A DNA stretch of 64,000 nucleotides from Bog-473 sp963788585. Lineage in GTDB: Bacteria > Actinomycetota > Acidimicrobiia > Acidimicrobiales > RAAP-2. Made by a program: the position numbers and the translations under genes. This document shows, in pieces, positions 47,179 through 56,060 of the stretch. Position 1 is the stretch's first letter. Every line of letters begins with the position of its first letter. Where the stretch lies: the NCBI GenBank assembly GCA_963788585.1, contig CAWBHA010000003.1:2542001-2606000 (forward strand), read 5' to 3'. The notes below the pieces were generated by a model. That model was not told where the DNA came from. It ran no database searches and saw only the letters and a list, made by a program, of their open reading frames with translations.

Positions 47179-48672
47179 TCAGCCGCCGGTGGGCGTGGTG
47201 GTGGCGGGCGCCGGCGGCACCGGCTGGCCCTGGTAGCCCTGGAGCAGGCCGGGCAGGGGGTTGGCCGGAGCGGCCAGGTCGGGCGGCTCGGCGAAGGACA
47301 GGACCGAGGGGTCGAGGAAGTCCTCGAGCGTGGCCGCGTTGGCGTCGCGGTAGGTCAGCGCCGGGAGGTTCCATTGGCGTTCGATGGTGGCCAACACCGA
47401 CGTGTGGTCGTGCACCACGTTCGTCACGGCGTGCGGACGGGCATACGGGCTGACCACGACCACGGGCACCCGGGGTCCGTAGAGGTCGTAGCCACCCGGC
47501 TGGTCGCCCGGCCCGATGTCGGGCGGGATGGCGTCGGGCGCAACGGCGGCCGGCGGCGCCACGTGGTCGTAGTAGCCGCCGTGCTCGTCGTAGAGCCACA
47601 CCAGCAGGGTGCGATCCCAGGTCGGTCCCGCCATCACGGCGTTCACGACGCTGGCCACGAACTGCTCCCCGAGCTGGATGTCCTCGGGGTTCTCCTCGGA
47701 CTGGCACGTCGTCTCGATCGCGAGGTCGGGCGTGGTCGCGAAGGTCGGCACGGGCTGGGGCAGTGCACCGATGACGCTCGGGACCTCGCCCTGCACGGCG
47801 CCCATGTTGCAGTCGACGAGGCTGACGGCGGGCAGCGTCCCGGCCGCGGCATCCGCGAAGAACGCCGCGATGGAGGTGAGGTTGGCCGGATGGCGGAAGA
47901 TCGTGTCGAGGATGATCGCCGAGGTCGGCGCGTCGCTGAAGTAGTTCGTCCAGCTGATGCCGTGTCCGCTGAGCTGGTCCCAGATGGTGCCGTTCGCCGG
48001 GTAGACGTCGATGTTGTCGATGTCGGTCGACACGATGCCGGAGGCGGTGCCGGCCATGAAGAAGCGACGGTTCGGGTAGGTCTGCGCCGGTGCCGAGCAG
48101 AACCAGCGATTGGCCAGCGTGAAGGTGTTCGCGAGCGAGTAGTAGAAGGGAAGGTCGTCCTCGGTGTAATAGCCCATGGAGCCGGGGCCGGTGCCGGCGA
48201 AGCCGTCCATGGCACCGCCATCGATCTGGAGATGCGTGTCGTCCCAGGACTGCGAGCCGCTGTCCTGGGCGCCGATGTCACCGGGCTGGTGGTACACGTA
48301 CATGCGCTCGTCGTCGACGGGGTTCCAGTTCACGGGCACGCCCGCCTTGTCGAAGGTGAACCCGTCGGCCAGGGGCTGTCCACTCACCGGCAGCATGCCG
48401 AGGTAGTTGTCGAACGAGTGGTTCTCCTGCATCACCAGCACCAGGTGGTCGAAGGGAAACGCGCCGGTGAACTGGCCGGCGGGCAAGGAGGGATAGGGCA
48501 GGGCACCCGGGCCGCGCAGCACCGCTGCGCTGGCCGCGCGCTGTCCCGTACCCCTCGTCGCGGCCGCGGCGCCCAGGCCGAGCGCGGCGGTCGCACCGAC
48601 ACCGGCGCGCAGCACCGATCGGCGGCTGTAGGTGCGGCGACCGTCCCGACTCAGGCGACCGTCCGAACGCAT
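47179..48672 (-). CDS. Tat-exported phospholipase C/phosphoesterase-family protein
   Basis: This 497-residue protein has a Tat signal (SRRSVLRAG, then a hydrophobic run). Family motifs are ENHSFDNYLG, with the nucleophile region, DEHGGYYDHV and HDHTSVLATIER. Such enzymes cleave phospholipid head groups or other phosphoesters outside the membrane. The C-terminus is Pro/Thr-rich. The next paralogue lies 43 nt upstream on the same strand. Confidence 0.9.
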   Translation of the reverse strand: MRSDGRLSRDGRRTYSRRSVLRAGVGATAALGLGAAAATRGTGQRAASAAVLRGPGALPYPSLPAGQFTGAFPFDHLVLVMQENHSFDNYLGMLPVSGQPLADGFTFDKAGVPVNWNPVDDERMYVYHQPGDIGAQDSGSQSWDDTHLQIDGGAMDGFAGTGPGSMGYYTEDDLPFYYSLANTFTLANRWFCSAPAQTYPNRRFFMAGTASGIVSTDIDNIDVYPANGTIWDQLSGHGISWTNYFSDAPTSAIILDTIFRHPANLTSIAAFFADAAAGTLPAVSLVDCNMGAVQGEVPSVIGALPQPVPTFATTPDLAIETTCQSEENPEDIQLGEQFVASVVNAVMAGPTWDRTLLVWLYDEHGGYYDHVAPPAAVAPDAIPPDIGPGDQPGGYDLYGPRVPVVVVSPYARPHAVTNVVHDHTSVLATIERQWNLPALTYRDANAATLEDFLDPSVLSFAEPPDLAAPANPLPGLLQGYQGQPVPPAPATTTPTGG

Positions 48673-48715
48673 ACGACGACTCCTCTCAGAACCCAGGGTG
48701 GCGACAGGTGATCGG

Positions 48716-50383
48716 TCAGTCCGGCGGAGCCGGCCGTGGCGGCGAGGACTCCTGGACGGGCATGACGTTCGCGGTCGGGGGCGGGTAGCTGAATCCCTCG
48801 TCGAAGGTGCCGGTCAGGGCGTTGACGACGACCTCCTCGTCGACGACGGGGACGACCAACGACGCGACGGGCAGCGTGGGGGGCGCCGGTTGCGCCGGTT
48901 GGCCGAGCGCGAGCGCGCTGGTCAGGTCGCCGACCGTGCTGCGGCGCCAGGCCGACAGGTTGGGCACCGGTACCCCGAAGAGCTTCTCGATCAGGAGGAG
49001 GGTCGAGGTGTGATCGAACACCTCCCCTGCGCAGTAGCCACCGATGGTGAAGGGCGACATGAGGAGACACGGCACCCGGAAACCGAGGCCGACCGGCCCG
49101 ACACAGCCGCTGGCATCGGCCGGGAGGGGGACGGCGGTCAGGTACTCGCCTGTGGTGCCCGCCGGCGGCACCGGCGGCGGGACGTGGTCGAAGAAGCCGC
49201 CGTTCTCGTCGTAATTGAGGATGAACAACGTGTGGGCCCACACCTCGGGGTTGGAGGTGAGGGTGTCCAGCACGGACTGGACCAGGTTCTCGCCCCACTG
49301 CGGCGCGGTGGCCGGATGCTCGCACTGGGTGACGGGCCCGTGGATCCAGCTCACCTGCGGCAGCGTCCCCGCCGCGACGTCCGCGGCGAAGTCCGCCGGG
49401 TAGTTCGGCGCCATGGCCTGGGCCTGCAGCTGGAGGCCGCGCGCCGTCTCCTCGGTGTACGCCTTGAAGTAGGGCAGGGGGCTGAAGAGGGCGAGGCCGG
49501 TCGGGTCGTTGTAGACCTTCCAGGTCACGCCCGCGTCGAGCAGCTGCTCCGGCATCGTGGTCCACGTCAACGTGCCGTACTGCTGCGGCCGGCCGGTCGT
49601 CTGCGTCACGAGGACCGGTCCGCCGTTCTGGCCGGCCGGGTCGATGGTGCCCGACAGCGCCATGACCCGGTTGGGGTCGGTCGGACCGAGCACGGAGCAG
49701 TGGTAGGCGTCGCAGATGGTGAAGGCGTCGGCCAGCGCGTAGTAGAAGGGCAGCTCGGACCGGGTGAAGTAGCCCATCGTCGTCGCGAAGTTGGAGACGC
49801 CGTCGGCCGCCAGGTGGGCCTGCACGAAGGCGTCCATGTTCCCGTTGTCCCAGCACTGGTGCTGGGGTCCCCAGTCGTGGTCGATGTCGTTCGTGCAGTC
49901 ACCGTTCTCGACCGGGAATTGCTGCTGGAGCTCGAAGGGCTGGAGATAGCCGTCCGGGTCGACCCCGATCCCGGGGGCGTACCCGAACTGGTCCCACACC
50001 GGGACGCGGCTGCCGTTGACCCGGGTGCGGAGGACGTTGGGGTCCGAGAAACCTCGGACACCAGACAGCGTGCCGAAGTAGTGGTCGAACGACCGGTTCT
50101 CCTGCATCAGGATCACGACGTGACGGATGTCGCTCAGCGTCGGGGAGCCGGTGGTGTCGATGGCCAGAGCGCGTTCGATCGATGCGCCGGCGGGCGAGGA
50201 GAGCCCCGCGGCCGCCCCCGCGGCGCCCAGGGCCAGACTCCCCTTCAGCAGCGACCGCCGACTGAAGCGCCGGCGCGGCGACCGGTCCGGCCCGCCCCCC
50301 GGACCGGTCGCCTCGGCGCCGTCGATGCCACCGGCCCCATCGAACTTGGGGACCCGTCCCCCGCGACCTTGCTGCGATCCCAT
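48716..50383 (-). CDS. Tat-exported phospholipase C/phosphoesterase-family protein
   Basis: This protein of about 555 residues has a Tat signal (RRRFSRRSLLKG) about 40 residues in. The motifs QENRSFDHYFG, DENGGFFDHVPPP and FDHTSTLLLIEKLFG are those of bacterial phospholipases C. ATG 50383 is chosen because GAGGAGG lies 7 nt upstream. It is paired with the paralogue at 47179, so the two may act together in extracellular phosphate scavenging; that is inferred from family knowledge. Confidence 0.9.
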   Translation of the reverse strand: MGSQQGRGGRVPKFDGAGGIDGAEATGPGGGPDRSPRRRFSRRSLLKGSLALGAAGAAAGLSSPAGASIERALAIDTTGSPTLSDIRHVVILMQENRSFDHYFGTLSGVRGFSDPNVLRTRVNGSRVPVWDQFGYAPGIGVDPDGYLQPFELQQQFPVENGDCTNDIDHDWGPQHQCWDNGNMDAFVQAHLAADGVSNFATTMGYFTRSELPFYYALADAFTICDAYHCSVLGPTDPNRVMALSGTIDPAGQNGGPVLVTQTTGRPQQYGTLTWTTMPEQLLDAGVTWKVYNDPTGLALFSPLPYFKAYTEETARGLQLQAQAMAPNYPADFAADVAAGTLPQVSWIHGPVTQCEHPATAPQWGENLVQSVLDTLTSNPEVWAHTLFILNYDENGGFFDHVPPPVPPAGTTGEYLTAVPLPADASGCVGPVGLGFRVPCLLMSPFTIGGYCAGEVFDHTSTLLLIEKLFGVPVPNLSAWRRSTVGDLTSALALGQPAQPAPPTLPVASLVVPVVDEEVVVNALTGTFDEGFSYPPPTANVMPVQESSPPRPAPPD

Positions 50384-50503
50384 GCAGATCCTCCTCGCCC
50401 TGCCCGTCGTGCCCGTCGTGTCCGTGCGCCCGCTCGGGGCACACGGGCGCGCCGGGCCGTGCACGATGGGGTCGAGTCGCGGCCGCCGGCGGCCGGGAGG
50501 AGC

Positions 50504-50529
50504 GTTTCCCCAACGACCGCTGGGGAAAC
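50504..50529. repeat. Perfect 9-bp inverted repeat upstream of phospholipase operon
   Basis: GTTTCCCCA (50504-50512) and TGGGGAAAC (50521-50529) flank an 8-nt loop. The repeat lies between clpP and the phospholipase gene on the same strand. It has no T-tract. It may be a terminator for clpP or an operator for the phospholipases. Confidence 0.5.
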
Positions 50530-50557
50530 CGGCGCGGGAGGAGTTTTCAGTCTCCGG

Positions 50558-51277
50558 TCACGCGCTGGCTACCTGGAGTTCGGGTTCCGTCCCGGACTCG
50601 ACACGTTCCGCGCCGGGGGCGCAGATGCCGCGGCGGGGGAGGATGATGTCGTCAATGATGCCGTAGTCCTGCGCCTCGCCCGCCGACATGAACCGGTCGC
50701 GCTCGATGTCCCGGGACACCTGCTCGACCGGCTTCCCCGAGTGGTAGGCGATGATCTCGGCCATGCGGTGGGTCAGGGAGAGCACCTCGCGCAGTTGGAT
50801 CTCCATGTCCGAGGGCGCGCCGCGGGTGCCGGCCGAACCCTGGTGGATCATGATGCGCGCATTGGGCAGCGCGAAGCGCTTTCCCGCCGCGCCGCCGGCG
50901 AGGATCATGGCCGCGGCCGACATCCCCATGCCGACGCAGATGGTCGAGACGTCCGGCTCCACGTGCTGCATCACGTCGTAGATGGCCATGCCGGCGTAGG
51001 CCACGCCGCCTGGGGAGTTGATGTAGAGGTAGATGTCGCGTTCGGAATGCTGGGCCTCCAGGAACAGCATCTGGGAGATGATGAGGTTGGCCACCTGGTC
51101 GTCGACCTCCTGGCCCAGGAAGACGATGCGCTCGCGCAGCAGCTGGGAGTAGAGGTCGAAGGCGCGGTCGCCCCGGTTCCCCTCCTCGATGACGGTCGGC
51201 ACGAGGACCTGACGCAGGCGGTCTTCGCCGGGGGCGGGTGGGCCGGAGGAAGGACTCGTGCTGTGCAGCAGGCTCAT
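50558..51277 (-). CDS. clpP: ATP-dependent Clp protease proteolytic subunit ClpP
   Basis: This 239-residue serine peptidase has the Ser in VGMGMSAAAMILAGG, the His in IMIHQGSAG and the Asp in RDIERDRFMSA, so the catalytic triad is complete. It forms the barrel that degrades proteins fed by a Clp ATPase. It carries an N-terminal extension of about 30 residues and a C-terminal tail. It is divergent from an XRE regulator/inactive ClpP pair. No clpX gene is adjacent, so it may be a secondary ClpP. Confidence 0.92.
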   Translation of the reverse strand: MSLLHSTSPSSGPPAPGEDRLRQVLVPTVIEEGNRGDRAFDLYSQLLRERIVFLGQEVDDQVANLIISQMLFLEAQHSERDIYLYINSPGGVAYAGMAIYDVMQHVEPDVSTICVGMGMSAAAMILAGGAAGKRFALPNARIMIHQGSAGTRGAPSDMEIQLREVLSLTHRMAEIIAYHSGKPVEQVSRDIERDRFMSAGEAQDYGIIDDIILPRRGICAPGAERVESGTEPELQVASA

Positions 51278-51322
51278 GGCGGTGCGCTCCTCTCGCCCGT
51301 GCGGGCATCGGTGCTTTTCACG

Positions 51323-51342
51323 TTATATCAGATATGAGATAA
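51323..51342. promoter_or_regulatory. AT-rich imperfect palindrome in clpP/XRE divergent promoter
   Basis: TTATATCA-GATA-TGAGATAA has 8-nt arms with one mismatch and contains the perfect ATATC-A-GATAT. It is the most AT-rich spot in this region. GATAAT (51338-51343) lies 9 nt before ATG 51353, so the XRE gene may be leaderless and autoregulated here. Confidence 0.55.
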
Positions 51343-51352
51343 TTGGGTCACC

Positions 51353-51616
51353 ATGAGCGCACGCCGCCATCCGACCGTGTTCCCCGGTTTCAAGGAGATG
51401 GCCGAGCGGCGCCACTCGGTCTCGGGCCAGCTGACCACTCTGCGCCGCGAGCTGGGGTTGTCCCAGGCCGAGGTGGCGGCCCGGATGGGCACCTCGCAAT
51501 CGGCGGTCGCCCGCTTCGAGGCCGGCGACCTCGACGCCAGGCTCTCCACGGTGGAGCGCTACACCTCGGCGCTCGGGGCTCGACTGGAATGGAGGATCGA
51601 GCATGGACGGACGTGA
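51353..51616 (+). CDS. XRE-family helix-turn-helix regulator
   Basis: This 87-residue protein has a Cro/C1-type HTH at about residues 28-60: LGLSQAEVAARMGTSQSAVARFEAG. A short C-terminus follows. It starts about 10 nt after the AT-rich palindrome and overlaps the ClpP-like gene by 14 nt, so the two are coupled. It probably binds the palindrome and controls both divergent units. Confidence 0.88.
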   Translation: MSARRHPTVFPGFKEMAERRHSVSGQLTTLRRELGLSQAEVAARMGTSQSAVARFEAGDLDARLSTVERYTSALGARLEWRIEHGRT

Positions 51617-52346
51617 CGGGCGGAGCGGACGTGACGGGCGAGGCGGACGTGACGGACGAGCCGGCGCCGACGACCCGCCGTGGGCCTCACCACCTGCTCC
51701 CCCGGGGACCGGTGGATTCGGTGGAGGGCCCGAGCAGCTGTCCGACCTGTTGGCGCGCCGCCTCTTCGAACAGCGTGTCGTGCTGCTGACCGGCGCCCTC
51801 GACGAGGTGTCGGTGGCGCGGGTCTCGGCCGAGCTGATGACGCTCGATGCCGACGGCGACGACCCGGTCACGTTGCGCGTCGACTGTGGCGAGGCCGACC
51901 TCGCGCCCGCGCTGACCCTCATGGACGTGATCGAGCTGATGGGCGTGCCGGTGCGAGCGCTGTGTCTCGGCCGGGTGGGGGGCGGCGCGGTCGGCGTGGT
52001 GGCCGTGTGCAGCCACCGGACGGCACTGCCGAGCACGCGCTTCTCGTTGTGCGAGCCCACGACCCAATTCGAGGCGCACGCGCGGAACGTGGCCCAGTGG
52101 GCCGAGCTGCGCGCCGGCGAACGACGGCGCTTTTGCGAGCGCGTGGGCGCCGCCACGGGTCACCCGAGCAGCGCGATCGAGGAGGATCTCGAACGGGGCC
52201 GATTCCTCAGCGCCCAGGAGGCCATGGCCTACGGGATCCTCGACGACGTGTCCCGCTCCGGCGCGGCCATCCGGACGCTCCCCGGCGCCCAGGGTGCCGG
52301 GAGCGGCTCCGGGCAGCCGCCGATGGGGTTTCGTCCGCTGCGCTGA
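51603..52346 (+). CDS. Catalytically inactive ClpP-like protein
   Basis: The 247-residue protein has a Gly/Arg/Asp-rich N-terminus of about 40 residues, then a ClpP fold (SDLLARRLFEQRVVLLTG and RGRFLSAQEAMAYGILDDV). The Ser position reads GRVGGGAVG and the His position reads SLCEPTTQF, so two catalytic residues are missing. It may be a regulatory or structural ring partner of the active ClpP encoded divergently, as inactive ClpR or ClpP paralogues are in other bacteria. Confidence 0.82.
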   Translation: MDGRDGRSGRDGRGGRDGRAGADDPPWASPPAPPGTGGFGGGPEQLSDLLARRLFEQRVVLLTGALDEVSVARVSAELMTLDADGDDPVTLRVDCGEADLAPALTLMDVIELMGVPVRALCLGRVGGGAVGVVAVCSHRTALPSTRFSLCEPTTQFEAHARNVAQWAELRAGERRRFCERVGAATGHPSSAIEEDLERGRFLSAQEAMAYGILDDVSRSGAAIRTLPGAQGAGSGSGQPPMGFRPLR

Positions 52347-52428
52347 TCCGTGGGCACCCCGGCGCCGACCTGCGCCGACACGGCGAGCGCACTGTGCCCG
52401 AGGCGGCCACGGTGCCTACGATGCGGCA

Positions 52429-53055
52429 ATGGCACCACCTGCGGCCGCCTCTGACGCCGCCTCTCAGGGATCGACCGGCGGTCCGCGGCTGCCACCGCTC
52501 GCCGCGGGGGAGTGGGACGAGGTCCTGACCCGCGTGCTGGAGGGATCGCCGGGCGGGACCACCGAGCCGATGCACATCTTCACCACGCTGGGCCGAGCGG
52601 ACCCGGAGCTCTTCCGGCGCTGGTTGGGCTTCGGCGGGGCGCTGCTCTCGGGCACCTTGCCAGGCCGCTTGCGTGAGCTCGTGATCTTGCGCACGGCGTT
52701 CCGCTTCGGTGGCGCGTACGAGTGGGCGCACCACATCGAGCTGGCCGAGCTGCAGGGGATCGCGCCCGAGGAGATCGCGGCCCTGGGCCACGACGACGGA
52801 CCGCGCCGCCCCGAGTGGCCGCGGTTGGAGTCGGCCGCCTTGCGCGCCGTGGACGAGACGACCGTCGATGGCTCGGTCTCGGACGCGACGTGGCAAGCGC
52901 TGGCGGACGGGTTGCGAGAGAGCGAGCTGATCGAGCTCCTCATGCTGATCGGCCACTACCAGATGCTGACCGGCGTGCTCGGTTCGCTCCGTGTCCAGCT
53001 CGAGCCGTCCGCCCTGGCACGCGCCCGCAGTATCCCGGGCGGACCGACGGACTGA
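52429..53055 (+). CDS. Carboxymuconolactone decarboxylase-family protein
   Basis: This 208-residue AhpD/CMD-fold protein has TLPGRLRELVILRTA and GGAYEWAHHIELAELQGI. The Cys pair of peroxidase-type members is absent, so a decarboxylase- or lyase-like role is more likely. It is the first gene of a four-gene cluster with an SDR, a deazaflavin-type oxidoreductase and an acetolactate-synthase-like enzyme. Confidence 0.85.
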   Translation: MAPPAAASDAASQGSTGGPRLPPLAAGEWDEVLTRVLEGSPGGTTEPMHIFTTLGRADPELFRRWLGFGGALLSGTLPGRLRELVILRTAFRFGGAYEWAHHIELAELQGIAPEEIAALGHDDGPRRPEWPRLESAALRAVDETTVDGSVSDATWQALADGLRESELIELLMLIGHYQMLTGVLGSLRVQLEPSALARARSIPGGPTD

Positions 53056-53086
53056 GGACGGACGAGTCAGCCGTGCTGGTGTGCCC

Positions 53087-53854
53087 ATGACGCCGCTCCT
53101 CCAGGGCCGGTGCATCACGGTCGTGGGCGCCGGGACGCAGCCGTCACGCGACCCTGACGCTCCGCTCGGCAACGGCCGCGCCATCGCCGTGCGCGCGGCG
53201 TGTGAAGGAGCGACCGTCGTCTGCGTCGATCGCGACGAGGGCGCCGTCGAAGAGACGTGGCGCATGATCACCGAGGAGGGCGGCAAGGCGGCCATCGTCG
53301 TCGCGGACGTCACCACCGAGGAGGGCTGTCGGCTGGCCGTGTCGGAGGAGCCCGGACTGGCGCCCGACGGCCTCGTGCTCAACGTGGGCACCGGGTTCGG
53401 CATGGGCGTGGCCGGGACGTCACCCGAGGAGTGGGACCGCACCTTCGCGCTCAACCTGCGTTCGCATTTCATGCTCGTGCGCCGCGGCCTCGTGACCCTG
53501 CCCGACAATGCTTCGATCGTCTTCATCGGGTCGATCGCCGGCATCAGGCCAGGGAGCCGCATCCCGGCCTACGACGCCTCGAAGGCGGGCCTGATCGGGC
53601 TGAATCGCCATGTCGCCGTCGAGGGTGCCCGCCGGGGCATCCGGGCCAACGTGCTGGCGCCGGGCCTGATCGATACGCCGCTCGGCCGCGCCGCGTCGGC
53701 CGGCCGTCCGTCGCGCACCCGCACGCCCGTCCCGCTCGGGCGCCAGGGAACCGCCTGGGAGGTCGCCGCCACCGCGGTGTTCCTCCTCTCCGACGAGGCC
53801 AGCTACATCACCGGACAGGTCCTGGCCGTGGACGGAGGGCTCACCCTGGTATGA
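53087..53854 (+). CDS. SDR-family oxidoreductase
   Basis: This 255-residue short-chain dehydrogenase has VVGAGTQPSR in place of the usual TGxxxGIG glycine motif, LVLNVGTGFGMG where NNAG is usual, Ser in FIGSIAG, and YDASKAG. The C-terminal VDGGLTLV is typical. The altered cofactor motif may change dinucleotide preference. Its stop overlaps the next ATG (ATGA). Confidence 0.85.
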   Translation: MTPLLQGRCITVVGAGTQPSRDPDAPLGNGRAIAVRAACEGATVVCVDRDEGAVEETWRMITEEGGKAAIVVADVTTEEGCRLAVSEEPGLAPDGLVLNVGTGFGMGVAGTSPEEWDRTFALNLRSHFMLVRRGLVTLPDNASIVFIGSIAGIRPGSRIPAYDASKAGLIGLNRHVAVEGARRGIRANVLAPGLIDTPLGRAASAGRPSRTRTPVPLGRQGTAWEVAATAVFLLSDEASYITGQVLAVDGGLTLV

Positions 53855-54294
53855 GTCCGCACTCCGCCCAGCCGCGTTCGGGCCCGCACGCCTCGCCGCA
53901 CCGGCCCCGGCTGGGCCGGCGCATGGCGCGCTTCAACCATGCCGTCACCAACAAGGTCTCGGTCCACGTGGCGGGCTGGGCGCCTGGCCTCGGCATCGTC
54001 ATCCACGTCGGCCGGCGCACCCGCACGGTGTACCGGACACCGGTCAACGTCTTCCCGACCAAGGACGGCTTTCGCTTCGCGCTCACCTACGGCCGCGACG
54101 CGGAGTGGGTGCGCAACGCACTGGCCCACGGCGCGGTGCGCTTGATCACGCACCGCCGTGAGTACGAGCTCATCGATCCGGAGATCGCGCACGATCCCCA
54201 TCGCCAGCACGTCGGTTGGCTCGGCCGCGGCTTGCTGCGGCTCATGCGGGTCTCGGACTTCTTGGACTTCCGGCGGACAGGCGTCGGTGGTTGA
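53851..54294 (+). CDS. Nitroreductase/deazaflavin (F420)-dependent oxidoreductase family protein
   Basis: This 147-residue protein resembles the Ddn-like split-barrel family: GRRTRTVYRTPVNVFPTKDGF and YGRDAEWVRNALAHG (given in parts: GRRTRTVYRTPVN). These proteins bind coenzyme F420 or related cofactors. ATG 53851 overlaps the SDR stop. It adds a redox step to the cluster. Confidence 0.85.
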   Translation: MSPHSAQPRSGPHASPHRPRLGRRMARFNHAVTNKVSVHVAGWAPGLGIVIHVGRRTRTVYRTPVNVFPTKDGFRFALTYGRDAEWVRNALAHGAVRLITHRREYELIDPEIAHDPHRQHVGWLGRGLLRLMRVSDFLDFRRTGVGG

Positions 54295-54313
54295 CGCGGC
54301 AGGCGGCGACCGC

Positions 54314-55984
54314 GTGAGCCACTCGGAGTCCGAGCCGACGACCAGCGTCGCCGATCTCGTCGTCCGGTGTCTCGAGAACGAGGGGGTCACGCACGTCTTC
54401 GGGATCCCCGGCGAGGAGAACATCCATTTCGTCGACGCGCTGTCTCGCTCCTCCATCACCTTTGTGCTCGTGCGCCACGAGCAGGCGGCCTCGTTCATGG
54501 CGGAGGTCTACGGCCGTCTGACCGGCTCGGCGGGCGTGTGCTCGGCCACGCTCGGGCCGGGCGCCATCAACCTGCTGCTCGGCGTCACCGACGCGACGAC
54601 CAACTCGACCCCGGTCGTCGCGCTCTCGGCCCAGGTCGGGCGCGACCGGGGCTTCAAGGAGTCGCACCAGGGCATCCCCCTCGTCGAGATGTTCGCCCCG
54701 GTGACCAAGTGGGCGGCCATGCTGCCGACGGCCGAGGCGGTCCCCGAGATGCTGCGCAAGGCCTTCAAGCTGGCTCAGACCGAACGACCGGGGTCCGTCT
54801 ACCTGGCGATCCCCGAGGACGTGGAGGCGGAGCCGGCGCCGCCCGACGCCGCGCCCCTGCCGGTGAACATCCCACGGCCGGACGAACCCTCGCCCTCGCA
54901 GATCGAACGGGCCGCCGCCGTCTTGGCGTCTTCGCAGGCCCCGATCATCTTGGCCGGCCACGGCGTCGCCCGCGCCGGTGCCGGACCCGCGTTGCGGGCC
55001 TTCGCCGAGACCCTGGGTCTGCCGGTCGCGACGACGTTCCACGGCAAGGGTGTGCTGCCCGACGACCATCCCCTGGCGCTCGGTGCCGTCGGGTTCATGG
55101 CGCACGACTACGTCAACTTCGGGTTCGACCGGGCCGACACGATCGTCGCCGTGGGCTTCGAGCTGCAGGAGTTCGACCCGGTGCGGATCAATCCCGACGG
55201 CACGAAGTCGATCATCCACATCCATCGCTTCACGGCCGAGGTGGACCGTCACTACAACGTGTCGGTCGGGCTGCAGGGTGAGATCGGTCACACCCTCGAG
55301 TCGCTGGCGGCTGCGGTGGGACGGCGCTTCGAGGAGACGCCCGGCGAGTGCCGCATCCGTACCCTCCTGGCCGACGAGCTCGAACAGGGGCGCCACGACG
55401 ACCGCTTCCCCTTGGCACCGGCTCGGATCGTCGCCGACACCCGTTCGGCCATGGGCCGGGGCGACATCGCCCTCGTCGACACCGGCGCGCTCAAGATGTG
55501 GATGGCGCGTCTCTATCCGACCTACGAGCCCAATACCTGCCTGATCTCCAACGGCCTCTCGACGATGGCCTGGGCCGTTCCCGGTGCGCTGGGTGCCACC
55601 ATCGCCCGGCCGGAGGCAAAGGTGCTGGCGGCGACGGGCGACGGGGGCTTCCTCATGAACTCCCAGGAGATCGAGACGGCGCTTCGTCTCGGCCTCGCAC
55701 TCACCATTCTCATCTGGGTCGACCACCACTACGGGCTGATCAAGTGGAAGATGGACCTCGAGCTCGGCCACGACGTGGCCACCGGCTTTTCGAACCCGGA
55801 CTTCGTCGCCTACGCCGAGAGCTTCGGCGCCCGGGGCTCTCGCGTGGCGTCGGCCGGCGACCTGCTGCCGATGCTCACCGACGCCTTGGCCCGGCCGACC
55901 GTCTCCGTCATCGAGTGCCCGGTCGACTACTCGGCGAACCTCGCGCTCACCGACGCCCTCGGGCGCCTCGACGAGCCGATCTGA
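54314..55984 (+). CDS. ThDP-dependent acetolactate synthase-like enzyme (AlsS type)
   Basis: This 556-residue thiamine-diphosphate enzyme has the conserved Glu in VRHEQAASFMAE, GIPGEEN, and the ThDP motif GDGGFLMNSQEIETALRLG followed by VDHHYG. The C-terminal YAESFGARG and VDYSANLALT resemble catabolic acetolactate synthase. It would ligate or decarboxylate 2-oxo acids. GTG 54314 is preferred; GTG 54287 is upstream in frame. It ends the CMD/SDR/F420 cluster; no small regulatory subunit gene is present. Confidence 0.88.
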   Translation: MSHSESEPTTSVADLVVRCLENEGVTHVFGIPGEENIHFVDALSRSSITFVLVRHEQAASFMAEVYGRLTGSAGVCSATLGPGAINLLLGVTDATTNSTPVVALSAQVGRDRGFKESHQGIPLVEMFAPVTKWAAMLPTAEAVPEMLRKAFKLAQTERPGSVYLAIPEDVEAEPAPPDAAPLPVNIPRPDEPSPSQIERAAAVLASSQAPIILAGHGVARAGAGPALRAFAETLGLPVATTFHGKGVLPDDHPLALGAVGFMAHDYVNFGFDRADTIVAVGFELQEFDPVRINPDGTKSIIHIHRFTAEVDRHYNVSVGLQGEIGHTLESLAAAVGRRFEETPGECRIRTLLADELEQGRHDDRFPLAPARIVADTRSAMGRGDIALVDTGALKMWMARLYPTYEPNTCLISNGLSTMAWAVPGALGATIARPEAKVLAATGDGGFLMNSQEIETALRLGLALTILIWVDHHYGLIKWKMDLELGHDVATGFSNPDFVAYAESFGARGSRVASAGDLLPMLTDALARPTVSVIECPVDYSANLALTDALGRLDEPI

Positions 55985-56060
55985 CGGGTCCCACTGCGGC
56001 TGGCTCCGCGGCAACGCGGGAGGAGGCGCTCCGGGTCGCCGGCCCCCGCGGCGCACCCCC

